DNA of 55,390 bases from an uncultured Verrucomicrobia subdivision 3 bacterium (GTDB lineage: Bacteria; Verrucomicrobiota; Verrucomicrobiia; Limisphaerales; UBA11358). Of this stretch, positions 24,846-33,308 are shown one piece after another. The notes below the pieces were generated by a model. The model made no database searches. It saw only the letters and a list, made by a program, of their open reading frames with translations, and was not told the DNA's origin. The position numbers and the translations under genes were made by a program. The stretch spans positions 1 to 55,390 of the forward strand of contig CAIMLG010000102.1 of NCBI GenBank assembly GCA_903842235.1. The letters run 5' to 3'. Positions within the stretch are counted from its first letter, which is position 1, and each line of letters starts with the position of its first letter.

Positions 24846-25640
24846 ATGCTAAATTTGGCGATGCCCAAGCCGCTGTTGTCCACCGCTCGCCGAGCCTTCA
24901 CGCTCATCGAATTGCTGGTGGTCATCGCCATCATCGCCATTCTGGCCGCGCTGCTCTTGCCCGCGCTGGCTGCCGCCAAGGCGAAAGCCAAGAGCGCCGT
25001 CTGCCTGTCCAATCTCCGGCAAGTGGGGGTGGCGGTGCGGATCTATGCCAATGACAACAACGGCGCCATTCCGTTTGGTCCCCCGGCGGGAGCCTTCACC
25101 AGTCCGATGAACCTGTATCCCGCCACCGGCTCGCCCACCAGCCTGATTTCCCTGGGCAGCGGCGCTCCCGTGGGCCTGGGCCTGCTGTTGAGCCAGCAAC
25201 TGGCCGCCCAGCCCAAAGTGCTGTTTTGCCCGGGCCGCGACCAATTGGTAGATGCCGACACGCAACTCACCAATGTCGGCGTGCGGCAGGCGCTGTGCAG
25301 TTATTATTACCGGCACGCGGGCAATACGCAGATGTTCGGCAATCCGGCTTTAACGGCACCCAAGCTGGATACTTTGGGTAACAACCGAAACGGAGCGCCT
25401 ATTCGGACGCTGGTCATCGACACGCAATTTCTGGCACCGCCGGGCATGGCCACCTATGGCATTTGGCCCAGCACCCACCATCAACAGCGGTTGGCGAATA
25501 TTCTCTATGCGGATGACCACACCCAGTCCCAACTCAACCGCGATGGACGCTTTACGGTTAATCTGACCGGCAGCGTGAATCTTTACTCCGCGTTTGACCT
25601 GATCCTCAAGGTGCTGGAAGCGGGCGATCAGGAACCGTAG
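24846..25640 (+). CDS. Type II secretion/pilin-like pseudopilin
   Basis: A 264-residue protein with the prepilin N-terminal motif '[19 protein letters not shown]': cleavage is expected before Phe, with Glu at +5 and a long hydrophobic helix after it. '[20 protein letters not shown]' follows, the form typical of Verrucomicrobia/Planctomycetes pseudopilins (DUF1559-like). The C-terminus has a modified H-x-DG-type motif ('[11 protein letters not shown]', Asp where Gly is usual). These proteins insert in the inner membrane and are processed by PilD. Their role is unknown, although genomes of this group carry many copies. ATG at 24846 is used; an ATG at 24861 would also retain the motif. Confidence 0.85.
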   Translation: MLNLAMPKPLLSTARRAFTLIELLVVIAIIAILAALLLPALAAAKAKAKSAVCLSNLRQVGVAVRIYANDNNGAIPFGPPAGAFTSPMNLYPATGSPTSLISLGSGAPVGLGLLLSQQLAAQPKVLFCPGRDQLVDADTQLTNVGVRQALCSYYYRHAGNTQMFGNPALTAPKLDTLGNNRNGAPIRTLVIDTQFLAPPGMATYGIWPSTHHQQRLANILYADDHTQSQLNRDGRFTVNLTGSVNLYSAFDLILKVLEAGDQEP

Positions 25641-25684
25641 GCCCGACGACCATCCCTTGCCGCCCCGTTTCTGCTTGGCAGAAA

Positions 25685-26749
25685 TTACTTCTCTGAAGTC
25701 GCCGGGGCTATGGTCGTCATCAGGGCGGCGCGTTCCTGCAATTGTTTTTCCAGGAACGTGTCTTCCGGGGCGGTGGCCCAAGCAGTCAGCCAGAGGCTGC
25801 CCAGCAATTCGGCCGACTTGAGCATCTGGGCCTCGAGAAACGCCCGGCCATCCGCTCCGGCGTTGCCTTTGTTGGAGAGTTTGCCGTCCTTGTCCATCTG
25901 GTAAAGCGGTGCCACCAACTGGTTGTTGGCCACAATGAAATCCACCGCGGTGTGGAAAATGCCGTCCGGTTCAGCCGCTGCCGCCAATTTCTGTGCGGGG
26001 GTCAACTTGGGCAGTATTTCGCCCACTTTAATCGGCTTGGTTTTCTTGAAAAAGTCGCCGTCAATCCAGGCGTGAAACTTGAACGAGGTGGAGAAGCGCT
26101 TCGGATTGTCGTTCGTGGTCCAGCCATGATGATACATGGTGGTGTGCAAGGGCTGCGAGGCGTCGCCGACGAAATGGCCCATCACGCCCATGACGTAGAG
26201 AATATCCTGCTTGGCATTGGCGATTTCATCCGCCGTGCCGCCGGCTTTTTCCAGGGCGGCCAAGGTGCTGAAACCGGATTGCAGCTTCTCAAAATTTTCG
26301 CTGATGGCCCACGGCAGGAAGCCGCAGAGCTCGCGGGTGTGGTCGGAATTTTTCGCCGGATCAATCGCCGGAAAACGATCGGGATGTGCCAGCCGCGCCT
26401 TGGCGATCTCCATGACGAACACATAGCGGAACGCGGGCAGCGTCGCGGGGGTGAGGTCGTAAAGCGGCACATCTTCCAGGTCGAAATAATGGTCCGGTCC
26501 GCTGCAGTGGCCAAGCGCCAGGCCGGTGCCGGTTTTGGTGCTAGTCACGTTGCGCCAGCGGTCCGGCTCGCCGGCGAGAAATTCAACGCGCGTCTTGGCT
26601 TCCGCCGTCAACACAAAGGCGGGGAAATTCGTGGGCAACGAGTTCAGCGCGAGTTCATTGACGGCGTGATGGCCTTCATAATCCCAAGCGGCGGCGTTAA
26701 AAACTAGCGCGCTCAGCACCAGGTAAACGGTAAACAGCTTATTCTGCAT
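25685..26749 (-). CDS. S1/P1-type zinc nuclease family protein
   Basis: A 354-residue exported protein. The signal peptide ends 'ALVFNAAA', which puts Trp at the mature N-terminus ('WDYEGHHAV'), as in S1/P1 nucleases and zinc phospholipase C, where this residue ligates zinc. Further zinc ligands are visible: His in 'GHH', 'SDHTRELCGFLPWAI', 'GHFVGDASQPLHTT' and 'FHAWIDGDF'. The family cleaves single-stranded nucleic acids or acts as a phosphatase/phospholipase in the periplasm or outside the cell. It could supply phosphate or nucleotides. It is convergent with the pseudopilin gene, with only 44 bp between them. Confidence 0.85.
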   Translation of the reverse strand: MQNKLFTVYLVLSALVFNAAAWDYEGHHAVNELALNSLPTNFPAFVLTAEAKTRVEFLAGEPDRWRNVTSTKTGTGLALGHCSGPDHYFDLEDVPLYDLTPATLPAFRYVFVMEIAKARLAHPDRFPAIDPAKNSDHTRELCGFLPWAISENFEKLQSGFSTLAALEKAGGTADEIANAKQDILYVMGVMGHFVGDASQPLHTTMYHHGWTTNDNPKRFSTSFKFHAWIDGDFFKKTKPIKVGEILPKLTPAQKLAAAAEPDGIFHTAVDFIVANNQLVAPLYQMDKDGKLSNKGNAGADGRAFLEAQMLKSAELLGSLWLTAWATAPEDTFLEKQLQERAALMTTIAPATSEK

Positions 26750-26764
26750 GCCTGATTTTATCGC

Positions 26765-28180
26765 TTAGGGGGCGTAGAGCGAGCGATAAAAACGCTGGGG
26801 CGAGAGATTCGCGTTAGAGTCCGTAAAGACAAAGGGCGCCTGATTGGTTGTGAGGGGCAGCCAATCAAGGAGATTCGAGGAGGTTTCAACCGAATAGCTC
26901 ACTCCCTCCACACCAGCAACGGTAAAGCCCGGGTGATTGGCAGAGTTCTTGGGTGCCAGTAACAGGGAAATATTGTCCGCGGCTACCATTAACTGGCAGG
27001 GCGGACTGGTGATGGCATATGAAAAATTGGTGGCGACCAGACAATACGAGCCAGCGGCCGCCGGCTGAAGGTTGGTCAGGGAAAGACTCAAATTGGTAGC
27101 TCCACTTACCGCGTTGGTTTGGTTAAAAAACCACTGGCAGCCTAGGATTGAACCGCCGCCGACAGAAGCGCCCAAAGCGAGATCCCCGCCCAATCGAGCC
27201 ACCCGAACAGGAACCGGCTCGCCGGTTCCCAACGGCATATGGTCCGCCAAACTTTCGTCAAAATGAAAGCCCGTCTTGCCGTTGAGGAGTATACTTTTTA
27301 CCATCAGCGAACCGATAAAATCCTGGGTGTTATTCCCCCCGCCACCAATTTCGAAGGAAGTTTGCGGGGCATAAATCATGCCAACAAAAGCTGCATTGCC
27401 ACTGATGTCGATCCGGTCCAGCGTTGGCAGCCCATACAAACTAAAAGTCGCAGCTTTAAGCAGCCGATTATTAACGTTTCCTATCCCGTGAAAGTCGATG
27501 ACCGGTCCCGCGACATACAACACTACACGGTTGGCATTGGTGCTGATAGTAATGTTTTGCGGCACCACCAAACTGATGTTGCCGGCGACATAAATTGTGA
27601 CGTTGCTGGCGTCTATGGTCAGGCTGTTGCTGATGCCAGCCATCCAATAACAACCGCTGTTGGTAATCACATTGTTGGCCGAAACTTTTTGCCAATCGGA
27701 CGCGCCTGCCGGAAGCCTCACCTCGGGAAACCCCAAATCCATGTCACTTGAAAAATATCCTGGTTGCAGGCCCATCCCGGTTTGCGGCCGTGGGCCCACG
27801 TATCCGGAATCATCCAACGCCACCGAGCCGCCTTCCCCTGTTGCCACATGGCCAAAAATGATTGCAGGGCCAAAGTGACAAGCATTCGTTTGCGATGAGT
27901 GGGTGGCCACATTCCCGTTGCCTCGCGCCTTGGCGCTAGTGTAAATACCGAAGCCCCAACCGGAAATCCACTGGCTCGCAGTATTGGTTGTAGAGTCAAA
28001 GCTATCCACCAAAACAGCATTGCCTTTGAAATCTATTTTCGTCGCACAGGCAATTGCCAGTGGATAAGGTGGCGCGGCGACAACCGAAGATAACCCCGAG
28101 AAAAGCAGCAAGCCGAGCATGGTTAAAAAACATCGCCCGTTATTGGCCCGGTCAAACCGACCCTTTGCCCATATTTGCAT
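26765..28180 (-). CDS. Large secreted protein with Ig-like segment and 'QRFYR' tail
   Basis: A 471-residue exported protein with signal sequence 'CFLTMLGLLLFSGLSSVVAA' after a basic start. The central part is rich in beta strands with 'IDASNVTIYVAGNISLVVPQ' and 'VVLYVAGPVIDFHG', like polymorphic cell-surface domains (DUF7305-like). A probable Ig-like segment ('WFFNQTNAVSGATNLSLSLT', 'AAGSYCLVATN') follows, and then the C-terminal module with 'SVETSSNLLDWLPLT' and 'PQRFYRSLYAP', which is shared with the protein at 23889-24842. I used ATG at 28180; the frame extends to 28249 but without a signal-like start. GC content is a little lower than in neighbouring genes. The role is probably adhesion or surface structure (inference). 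Confidence 0.72.
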   Translation of the reverse strand: MQIWAKGRFDRANNGRCFLTMLGLLLFSGLSSVVAAPPYPLAIACATKIDFKGNAVLVDSFDSTTNTASQWISGWGFGIYTSAKARGNGNVATHSSQTNACHFGPAIIFGHVATGEGGSVALDDSGYVGPRPQTGMGLQPGYFSSDMDLGFPEVRLPAGASDWQKVSANNVITNSGCYWMAGISNSLTIDASNVTIYVAGNISLVVPQNITISTNANRVVLYVAGPVIDFHGIGNVNNRLLKAATFSLYGLPTLDRIDISGNAAFVGMIYAPQTSFEIGGGGNNTQDFIGSLMVKSILLNGKTGFHFDESLADHMPLGTGEPVPVRVARLGGDLALGASVGGGSILGCQWFFNQTNAVSGATNLSLSLTNLQPAAAGSYCLVATNFSYAITSPPCQLMVAADNISLLLAPKNSANHPGFTVAGVEGVSYSVETSSNLLDWLPLTTNQAPFVFTDSNANLSPQRFYRSLYAP

Positions 28181-28296
28181 GATGTTTATTGAACACACAA
28201 TCGCCCGTATCTGGCAAGCGGGTTCCCGTTCGATTCCTGCGCCGCACAAAATCCATGTTCAATCGCCGGCATCCGTGGTTTAATTTCGGCGTGAAA

Positions 28297-29157
28297 ATGA
28301 TCACCGATGAGCGTTGCATCGGCTATGCGCGGCCCGGCCATCCTGAGAAGCCCGAGCGCATCGCCCGCACCCTCGAATTTTTGCGGAGCCAGACGGAGCT
28401 GCCCCTCAGTTGGGCGGCGCCCGGCGCAGACGTTGCGGACGACATTCTGCTCCGCGCCCATGCGCCGGCGGTGCTGGCGCGGCTGGCCGGGCCGGGGGAT
28501 TTCGACGAAGACACGCCGTTCCACGAAAACATCGGCACCTTTGCCCGCGCCTCGGTGGCGGCCGCTCTCGATGCGCTACAGGCCGCCCGCAACGGCGAAC
28601 CGGTTTTCAGCCTCATGCGCCCGCCGGGCCATCACGCCCTGCGCGAAAAATCCATGGGCTTCTGCTATTTGAACAACGTCGCCATCGCCGCGCTGGAAGC
28701 CACGGCCACCGGCGCGAAGCGGGTGGCGGTGTTTGATTTTGATGTGCATCACGGCAATGGCACCGAGGATATTTTGCTGAACCAGCCGGGCATTGAGTTT
28801 TTCTCCGTCCACCAATTTCCTGGCTATCCCGACACCGGCGCGGAAAACCGGGGGCGGAATTGCTTCAACTATCCGGTCGCCGCCGGCACGCCGCGGCTGA
28901 CGTATCGCGCCAAGCTGGCCCATGCGCTGGACGACCTGCGCTGTTTCCGGCCCGAGTTGGTGGCGGTCTCCGCCGGATTCGACGCCTATGTGCGCGATCC
29001 GCTGGCCGATGGCCCGCTGCTGGCGGAAGATTTCCACTGGCTTGGCCAGACGCTGCGCGCCTTGAACGTGCCGCTTTTCAGCCTGCTCGAAGGGGGTTAT
29101 AGCAAAGATTTGCCGAAGTTGATTCTGGCGTATCTCCAAGGCGTGGCCGGGAAATAA
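28297..29157 (+). CDS. Histone deacetylase-family amidohydrolase
   Basis: A 286-residue protein of the arginase/deacetylase fold. Motifs: 'RPPGHHA' (tandem His charge relay), 'GFCYLNNVAIAA', 'FDFDVHHGNGTEDIL' (zinc ligands Asp and His) and 'SAGFDAYVRDPL' (third zinc ligand). Bacterial relatives remove acetyl groups from small polyamines or acetoin-related compounds, or from proteins. The substrate cannot be told. I chose ATG at 28297 ('MITDERC'); GTG at 28291 adds two residues and is equally possible. The 108 bp of open frame before it are not conserved-looking. It ends 6 bp before prmC. Confidence 0.88.
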   Translation: MITDERCIGYARPGHPEKPERIARTLEFLRSQTELPLSWAAPGADVADDILLRAHAPAVLARLAGPGDFDEDTPFHENIGTFARASVAAALDALQAARNGEPVFSLMRPPGHHALREKSMGFCYLNNVAIAALEATATGAKRVAVFDFDVHHGNGTEDILLNQPGIEFFSVHQFPGYPDTGAENRGRNCFNYPVAAGTPRLTYRAKLAHALDDLRCFRPELVAVSAGFDAYVRDPLADGPLLAEDFHWLGQTLRALNVPLFSLLEGGYSKDLPKLILAYLQGVAGK

Positions 29158-29163
29158 ATTTAC

Positions 29164-30069
29164 ATGACCGTTCTCGAAGCGATTCAAAAAAGCGCTGATT
29201 TTCTCGCCAAAAAAGGCGTGGAATCGGCGCGCTTGAATGCCGAACTGCTCCTCGCCCACCAGCTCAAGCTGCCGCGTATGAAGCTGTATCTGAACTTTGC
29301 GCGCACGCTGACGCCGCCGGAAACCGATGGCCTGCGCGAACTCGTCAAACGCCGCGGTCTCCGCGAACCGCTCCAGCACATCACCGGTGCCACGGCGTTT
29401 TGCGGCCATGAAATCGCCGCCAACCGCCACGCGCTCGTGCCCCGGCCGGAAACGGAGTTGCTTGCCGAACTGGGCTGGCAATTTCTGCAAGGCCGCCCCG
29501 CCCTGCCGAACCACCTGGCCAGCGCCTTGGATTTTGGCACCGGCACCGGCTGCCTCGCCATTGCGCTCGCCGCCAAATGTCCGACCGCCCACGTCACCGC
29601 ACTGGATATTTCCGCCGAAGCCCTGGTGCTGGCCCGGCAGAACGCCGTGCAAAATCAGGTCGCGGAGCGGATGGAATTTCTGCAAGGTGACGGTTTCGCT
29701 GCGCTGGCAGGCAATCACGGCGACTCGCGGGGACGCTCGCCCCACCGGTTTGATTTAATTCTCAGCAATCCGCCTTACATCGCTACCGCCGAAATCGCGA
29801 CGCTGGAGCCGGAAGTGCGCGATTTTGATCCGCGCGCCGCCTTGGATGGCGGAGTGGACGGGCTGGATTTTTACCGGCGGCTGGCGGCGGAGGCCAAGGC
29901 GTTTCTAAAACCGGACGGAAAAATCATGGTGGAGTTTGGCGACGGTCAAGCCGCCGCCATCCAAACCATTTTTGAAACTGAAAAGTGGATTGTCGAGGTG
30001 GTGCGGGAGGATTACAGTCAGCGCGCCCGGATTCTGGTCGCAAAATCATCCTCATCGTCATCCTCATGA
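29164..30069 (+). CDS. prmC: Release factor glutamine methyltransferase PrmC
   Basis: A 301-residue SAM-dependent methyltransferase. The N-terminal helical domain ('SARLNAELLLAHQLKLPRMK') and 'LVPRPETELLAELG' are typical of PrmC, followed by the SAM motif 'LDFGTGTGCLAIALA' and the catalytic 'NPPYIA'. It methylates the GGQ glutamine of peptide chain release factors. A short insert just before 'FDLILSNPPYI' ('AGNHGDSRGRSPHR') is encoded by a copy of a GC-rich repeat that also occurs at 49517-49539. The C-terminus ends in a run of serines ('SSSSSS') from repeated TCATCC codons. It forms an operon with the deacetylase gene and murA. Confidence 0.93.
   Translation: MTVLEAIQKSADFLAKKGVESARLNAELLLAHQLKLPRMKLYLNFARTLTPPETDGLRELVKRRGLREPLQHITGATAFCGHEIAANRHALVPRPETELLAELGWQFLQGRPALPNHLASALDFGTGTGCLAIALAAKCPTAHVTALDISAEALVLARQNAVQNQVAERMEFLQGDGFAALAGNHGDSRGRSPHRFDLILSNPPYIATAEIATLEPEVRDFDPRAALDGGVDGLDFYRRLAAEAKAFLKPDGKIMVEFGDGQAAAIQTIFETEKWIVEVVREDYSQRARILVAKSSSSSSS
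29724..29746 (+). repeat. Dispersed 23-bp repeat inside prmC
   Basis: The segment begins CTCGCGGGGACGCTCGCC. It matches, on the opposite strand and at 21 of 23 positions, the segment at 49517-49539 between hypB and lemA. Here it codes for part of an insertion in PrmC, which keeps the reading frame. Confidence 0.5.
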
Positions 30070-30117
30070 ATCAATCCGATGATGGGCCCGGCTAGGAGAA
30101 AGCGCAGAAAATAAATC

Positions 30118-31383
30118 ATGGAAAGTTTTCTCATCAAAGGCGGCGTGCCGCTGCACGGCACGGTCGCCATCGGCGGCAGCAAGAACGCCGCGCTGCCCAT
30201 CATGGCGGCGGCGTTGCTCACAGATGAACCCTGCGTCATCCGGGGCGTGCCGCACTTGAGCGACACGGAGTTCATGGCGCAGATCCTTGAGTCGCTCGGC
30301 GCCCGAGTGAAGTTTGCAGATGGCACGCTCACCGTCTGCGCCCGAAAAATCCACGGTTACGCGGATTACGAACTCGTCCGCAAAATGCGCGGCTCCATCT
30401 GCATCGCCGGCCCCCTGCTGGCGCGATTACGGCGGGCGCGGGTTTCTTTGCCCGGCGGCTGCATCATCGGCGCGCGCCCCATTAATCTGCACCTGAAAGG
30501 CTTCGCCGCGCTCGGCGCCACGATTCAAATCGCGGGCGGCTATGTGGCGGCGACGGCAAAAAAACTGACCGGGGCCACCATGTTCCTTGGCGGCCGCGCC
30601 GGCTCCACGGTGCTGGGCACGGCAAATGTGATGATGGCGGCAACGTTGGCCGAGGGCGTTACCGTCATCGAAAGCGCCGCCTGCGAGCCGGAGGTGGTGG
30701 ATCTGGCGAATTTTCTGCAAGTGATGGGCGCAAACATTTCGGGTGCCGGCAGCCCCACGATCACCATCACCGGCGTTAAAAAATTGCACGGCGCGGAACA
30801 TCAGGTCATTCCCGACCGGATCGAGGCGGCCACGTTTGCTATCGCCGCAGCGGCGACGGATGGCGAAATCACCCTAAAAAATGTGCGGGCCGACCATCTG
30901 CGCGCCGTGATTGACAAGCTGAACGAGGCCAATGTTTCTGTGCAGCGGCGCGGGGAGGCGCTGGTGGTCAAGCGGCGGGGCAAGTTGAAGCCCGTAGATA
31001 TCACGACGCTACCGTATTCCGGTTTCCCGACAGATGTGCAGGCGCAAATGATGTCGCTGCTGGCACTAGCGCCGGGCATCAGCATCATCACCGAGCGGAT
31101 TTTTGAAGCGCGCTTCATGCACGTCAGCGAGCTGGCGCGGCTCGGCGCGGACATCGAGATCGAAGGCCCCAGCGCCATTGTGAAGGGCGGCAAGCCCTTG
31201 AGCGGCGCGCCGGTAATGGCGAGCGATCTGCGCGCCTCGGCGGCGCTGGTGATTGCCGGGTTGGCGGCCAAAGGCGAGACGCAGGTGAACCGCATCTACC
31301 ATCTGGATCGCGGCTACGAAAAAATGGATGCCAAACTGCGGAAGCTCGGCGCGCGCATCCGGCGGATCCAGGAAAAAACGTAA
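30118..31383 (+). CDS. murA: UDP-N-acetylglucosamine 1-carboxyvinyltransferase
   Basis: A 421-residue EPSP-synthase-fold enzyme that adds enolpyruvate from PEP to UDP-GlcNAc, the first committed step of peptidoglycan synthesis, in the cytoplasm. It has 'GGSKNAALPIMAAALL' with the conserved Lys-Asn, and 'SLPGGCIIGARPINLHL', in which the Cys is the catalytic residue that fosfomycin alkylates. 'FPTDVQAQMM' and 'LRASAALVIAGLAAKGET' are family motifs. The length is normal. Presence of MurA indicates a peptidoglycan wall, which fits Verrucomicrobiota. It follows prmC by 48 bp. Confidence 0.96.
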   Translation: MESFLIKGGVPLHGTVAIGGSKNAALPIMAAALLTDEPCVIRGVPHLSDTEFMAQILESLGARVKFADGTLTVCARKIHGYADYELVRKMRGSICIAGPLLARLRRARVSLPGGCIIGARPINLHLKGFAALGATIQIAGGYVAATAKKLTGATMFLGGRAGSTVLGTANVMMAATLAEGVTVIESAACEPEVVDLANFLQVMGANISGAGSPTITITGVKKLHGAEHQVIPDRIEAATFAIAAAATDGEITLKNVRADHLRAVIDKLNEANVSVQRRGEALVVKRRGKLKPVDITTLPYSGFPTDVQAQMMSLLALAPGISIITERIFEARFMHVSELARLGADIEIEGPSAIVKGGKPLSGAPVMASDLRASAALVIAGLAAKGETQVNRIYHLDRGYEKMDAKLRKLGARIRRIQEKT

Positions 31384-31491
31384 GCGCGCAGACCGCTGAG
31401 CAGCGGCAGGATATTTCTCACTCCCACCTTTGCCGGCAGGTCTGCACTCCAAATCAGTTTTCCAACCGTTTCAGCGTTTCAGACACGGCAA

Positions 31492-31541
31492 GCAGCCGTG
31501 GACACCAGCGAGAATGGAAAATCGCGGGTGTCGACGGCCGC
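31492..31541. repeat. REP-like palindrome downstream of murA
   Basis: Two 20-bp arms, 31492-31511 (GCAGCCGTGGACACCAGCGA) and 31522-31541 (TCGCGGGTGTCGACGGCCGC), are inverted repeats matching at 17 of 20 positions around a 10-bp loop. It lies in the 200-bp gap between murA and the convergent small gene. It could act as a transcript end or be a mobile palindrome. Confidence 0.6.
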
Positions 31542-31583
31542 CTACGCGTGACTGAGGCAGCATTTTATGTTGGCGGGGCAGCT

Positions 31584-31919
31584 TCATGCGGCGACGAGTT
31601 CGCGGCTGTTGGCATAGATGCGCGCCTGCCGCTTGGCCTGCCGGAGCGCGGTTTGGGCCTTTTCCTCGAACAGCGCGGGAAACACGAGCAGCGGGTAGAA
31701 CGTCACCCAAGCGAGCGCAGCGGCCTCGTTGGCCGCGCGACGGAGCGGGGCGTTCAATTCAGGCTGTTCGGCCTCGTCGAGCGTTTCCGCGAGCAGGCGG
31801 GTTTTGAGCCGCTCAAACTCGGTTTCCTGGGTGGCGCGAAACGGTGCCACCGGCACCGGGCGCTCGGCAAAGCGCGTTCCGGGGCTGAATTCAGCCGGCG
31901 GTTGGTTGTTCTGGTTCAT
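31584..31919 (-). CDS. Conserved-looking small protein of unknown function
   Basis: A 111-residue soluble-looking protein, proline-rich at the start ('NQPPAEFSPGTRFAERPVP') and then strongly helical and charged ('ETEFERLKTRLLAETLDEAE', 'LFEEKAQTALRQAKRQARIY'). A hydrophobic patch ('ALAWVTFYPLLVFPALF') lies near residue 75 and may be a membrane-associated helix. I do not recognise a family. Codon use is like that of its neighbours. A bidirectional-looking hairpin at 31959-31992 separates it from the short ORF upstream. Confidence 0.55.
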   Translation of the reverse strand: MNQNNQPPAEFSPGTRFAERPVPVAPFRATQETEFERLKTRLLAETLDEAEQPELNAPLRRAANEAAALAWVTFYPLLVFPALFEEKAQTALRQAKRQARIYANSRELVAA

Positions 31920-31958
31920 ATCTGGGGTCTTGCTTTCTTGGGTTTGGGGTTAAAACAG

Positions 31959-31992
31959 AAAACCCGCAACTGCCTTGGCAATCGCGGGTTTT
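31959..31992 (-). terminator. Intrinsic terminator hairpin
   Basis: AAACCCGC (31960-31967) pairs with GCGGGTTT (31984-31991), with an inner TGCC/GGCA stem and a 2-nt loop. On the minus strand it is followed by TTCTGTTTT, on the plus strand by a further T and then GAAAATCTTT. It stands just downstream of the short minus-strand ORF 32010-32120. Confidence 0.7.
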
Positions 31993-32009
31993 TGAAAATC
32001 TTTAAGGTG

Positions 32010-32120
32010 TTAGAATTTCGTCCCCACGAGGCCAGCCAGATGGCGCGCGCGCTGGCAAATGGCCATGCAGCCATTAACCGGCGTATGCAGCTTAGTCTGT
32101 TTGGTGAACGTGGTGCTCAT
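32010..32120 (-). CDS. Candidate 36-residue small protein
   Basis: A 36-codon ATG frame on the minus strand beginning 'MSTTFTKQTKLHTPVNG' with 'CMAICQRARHLAGLVGTKF' as its tail. Support is positional: it fills the space before a strong terminator hairpin 18 bp downstream, and the sequence before it is AT-rich (around 32130-32180). There is no clear ribosome binding site and no known family. It could equally be a small non-coding transcript that ends at the hairpin. Confidence 0.35.
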   Translation of the reverse strand: MSTTFTKQTKLHTPVNGCMAICQRARHLAGLVGTKF

Positions 32121-32289
32121 TTCTAGCGGTGTTAAATTAGCAAATCTGGCGGGTTTGTCAAAACTATTAATATGATCATTATCCTGGCTCACCCTGATCT
32201 CGCAGGCGGGGATGCGGTTCCCGGCCGACCTCGCGGCGCATTTCCCAGCTTGTCTGATTCGGGGTTGGTGATAGATTAAGCTCAATCAC

Positions 32290-33300
32290 ATGAGCGAAGG
32301 CAACAAACCTCTGAAAATGGTCACGTGTCCCGGTTGCGACACGAAGACCTTCATTCCTGGCGACTTGCCCCCACTGGCCACCGAACCCTGCAAAAAATGC
32401 GGCCATTCGATCATGATGCCCATGCTGCTGCGGCAGTTTGAATTGCGGGCCAAAGTCGGCTCCGGCGGGATGGCCACCGTCTATCGGGCTTGGGACACCA
32501 CGCTGGAACGGTTTGTGGCGGTGAAGCTCATGAAAAAGGAGATCCTCGCCGAGCCCAATGCCTGGGATAATTTTCTCCGCGAAGCCCGCTCCTGCGCCAA
32601 GCTCAATCACACAAACATCGTTCATCTCTACACCTTTGATGAATGGGAAGGCGAACATTATCTCGTCATGGAACTGGCCGATCAGGGCAGTCTGGACGCG
32701 CGCATTGAAAAACTGCACCGGCTGGACGAGTTAAAGGTTCTGGATGTGGGCATCAAAATCGCCTCCGCCCTGGACATGGCCTTAAAATACGACCTGCTCC
32801 ACTGCGACATCAAGCCCGGGAACATTTTATTCAACGCCGACCACGAGCCCAAGCTGGTGGACTTCGGGCTGGCCCGCAAAACCGATGCGGAGCAGGAAAC
32901 CGCTGAATTCACGCGCGGCACGCCGTATTATGTCGCGCCGGAAAAAATCAAGCGCGAGCCGGAAACCTTCCTGTCCGACATGTACAGCCTGGGTGCCACG
33001 CTCTATCACGCCATCACCGGCTATGTGCCATTTGATGCGCCCACGCCGGAGGAAGTGGTACAGGCGCATGTTTATACCCCGTTGCGGCCGCCCATTGAAG
33101 TGGTGCCGGAAATCTCCCAGTTCACCAGCGAAGCCCTGTGCCGCGCGCTCGCCAAAAATCCCAGCGACCGGTTTCTCAGCTACGATGAATTCATCATGGC
33201 GCTCACCCGCGCCCGCAGCGAACTGCTGGTGCGCCAGTATCAATCGCCCGAAAACACCAACCAGCCCAAACGCACGACGAGCTGGTGGCGGCGGCAGTAA
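32290..33300 (+). CDS. Serine/threonine protein kinase with N-terminal zinc ribbon
   Basis: A 336-residue Hanks-type kinase. Residues about 13-40 are a zinc ribbon ('CPGCDTKTF...CKKCGH'). The kinase domain (about 49-315) has the glycine loop 'VGSGGMATVYRAWD', Lys in 'VAVKLM', catalytic loop 'HCDIKPGNILF', 'VDFGLA' and 'VAPEKI'. The Arg of the usual HRD motif is Cys here (HCD), so it is a non-RD kinase, but Asp, Lys and Asn of the catalytic loop remain and activity is plausible. There is no transmembrane helix, so it should be cytoplasmic. Targets are unknown. A short tail rich in Arg and Trp follows the kinase domain. Confidence 0.9.
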   Translation: MSEGNKPLKMVTCPGCDTKTFIPGDLPPLATEPCKKCGHSIMMPMLLRQFELRAKVGSGGMATVYRAWDTTLERFVAVKLMKKEILAEPNAWDNFLREARSCAKLNHTNIVHLYTFDEWEGEHYLVMELADQGSLDARIEKLHRLDELKVLDVGIKIASALDMALKYDLLHCDIKPGNILFNADHEPKLVDFGLARKTDAEQETAEFTRGTPYYVAPEKIKREPETFLSDMYSLGATLYHAITGYVPFDAPTPEEVVQAHVYTPLRPPIEVVPEISQFTSEALCRALAKNPSDRFLSYDEFIMALTRARSELLVRQYQSPENTNQPKRTTSWWRRQ

Positions 33301-33308
33301 AGTTAAAA

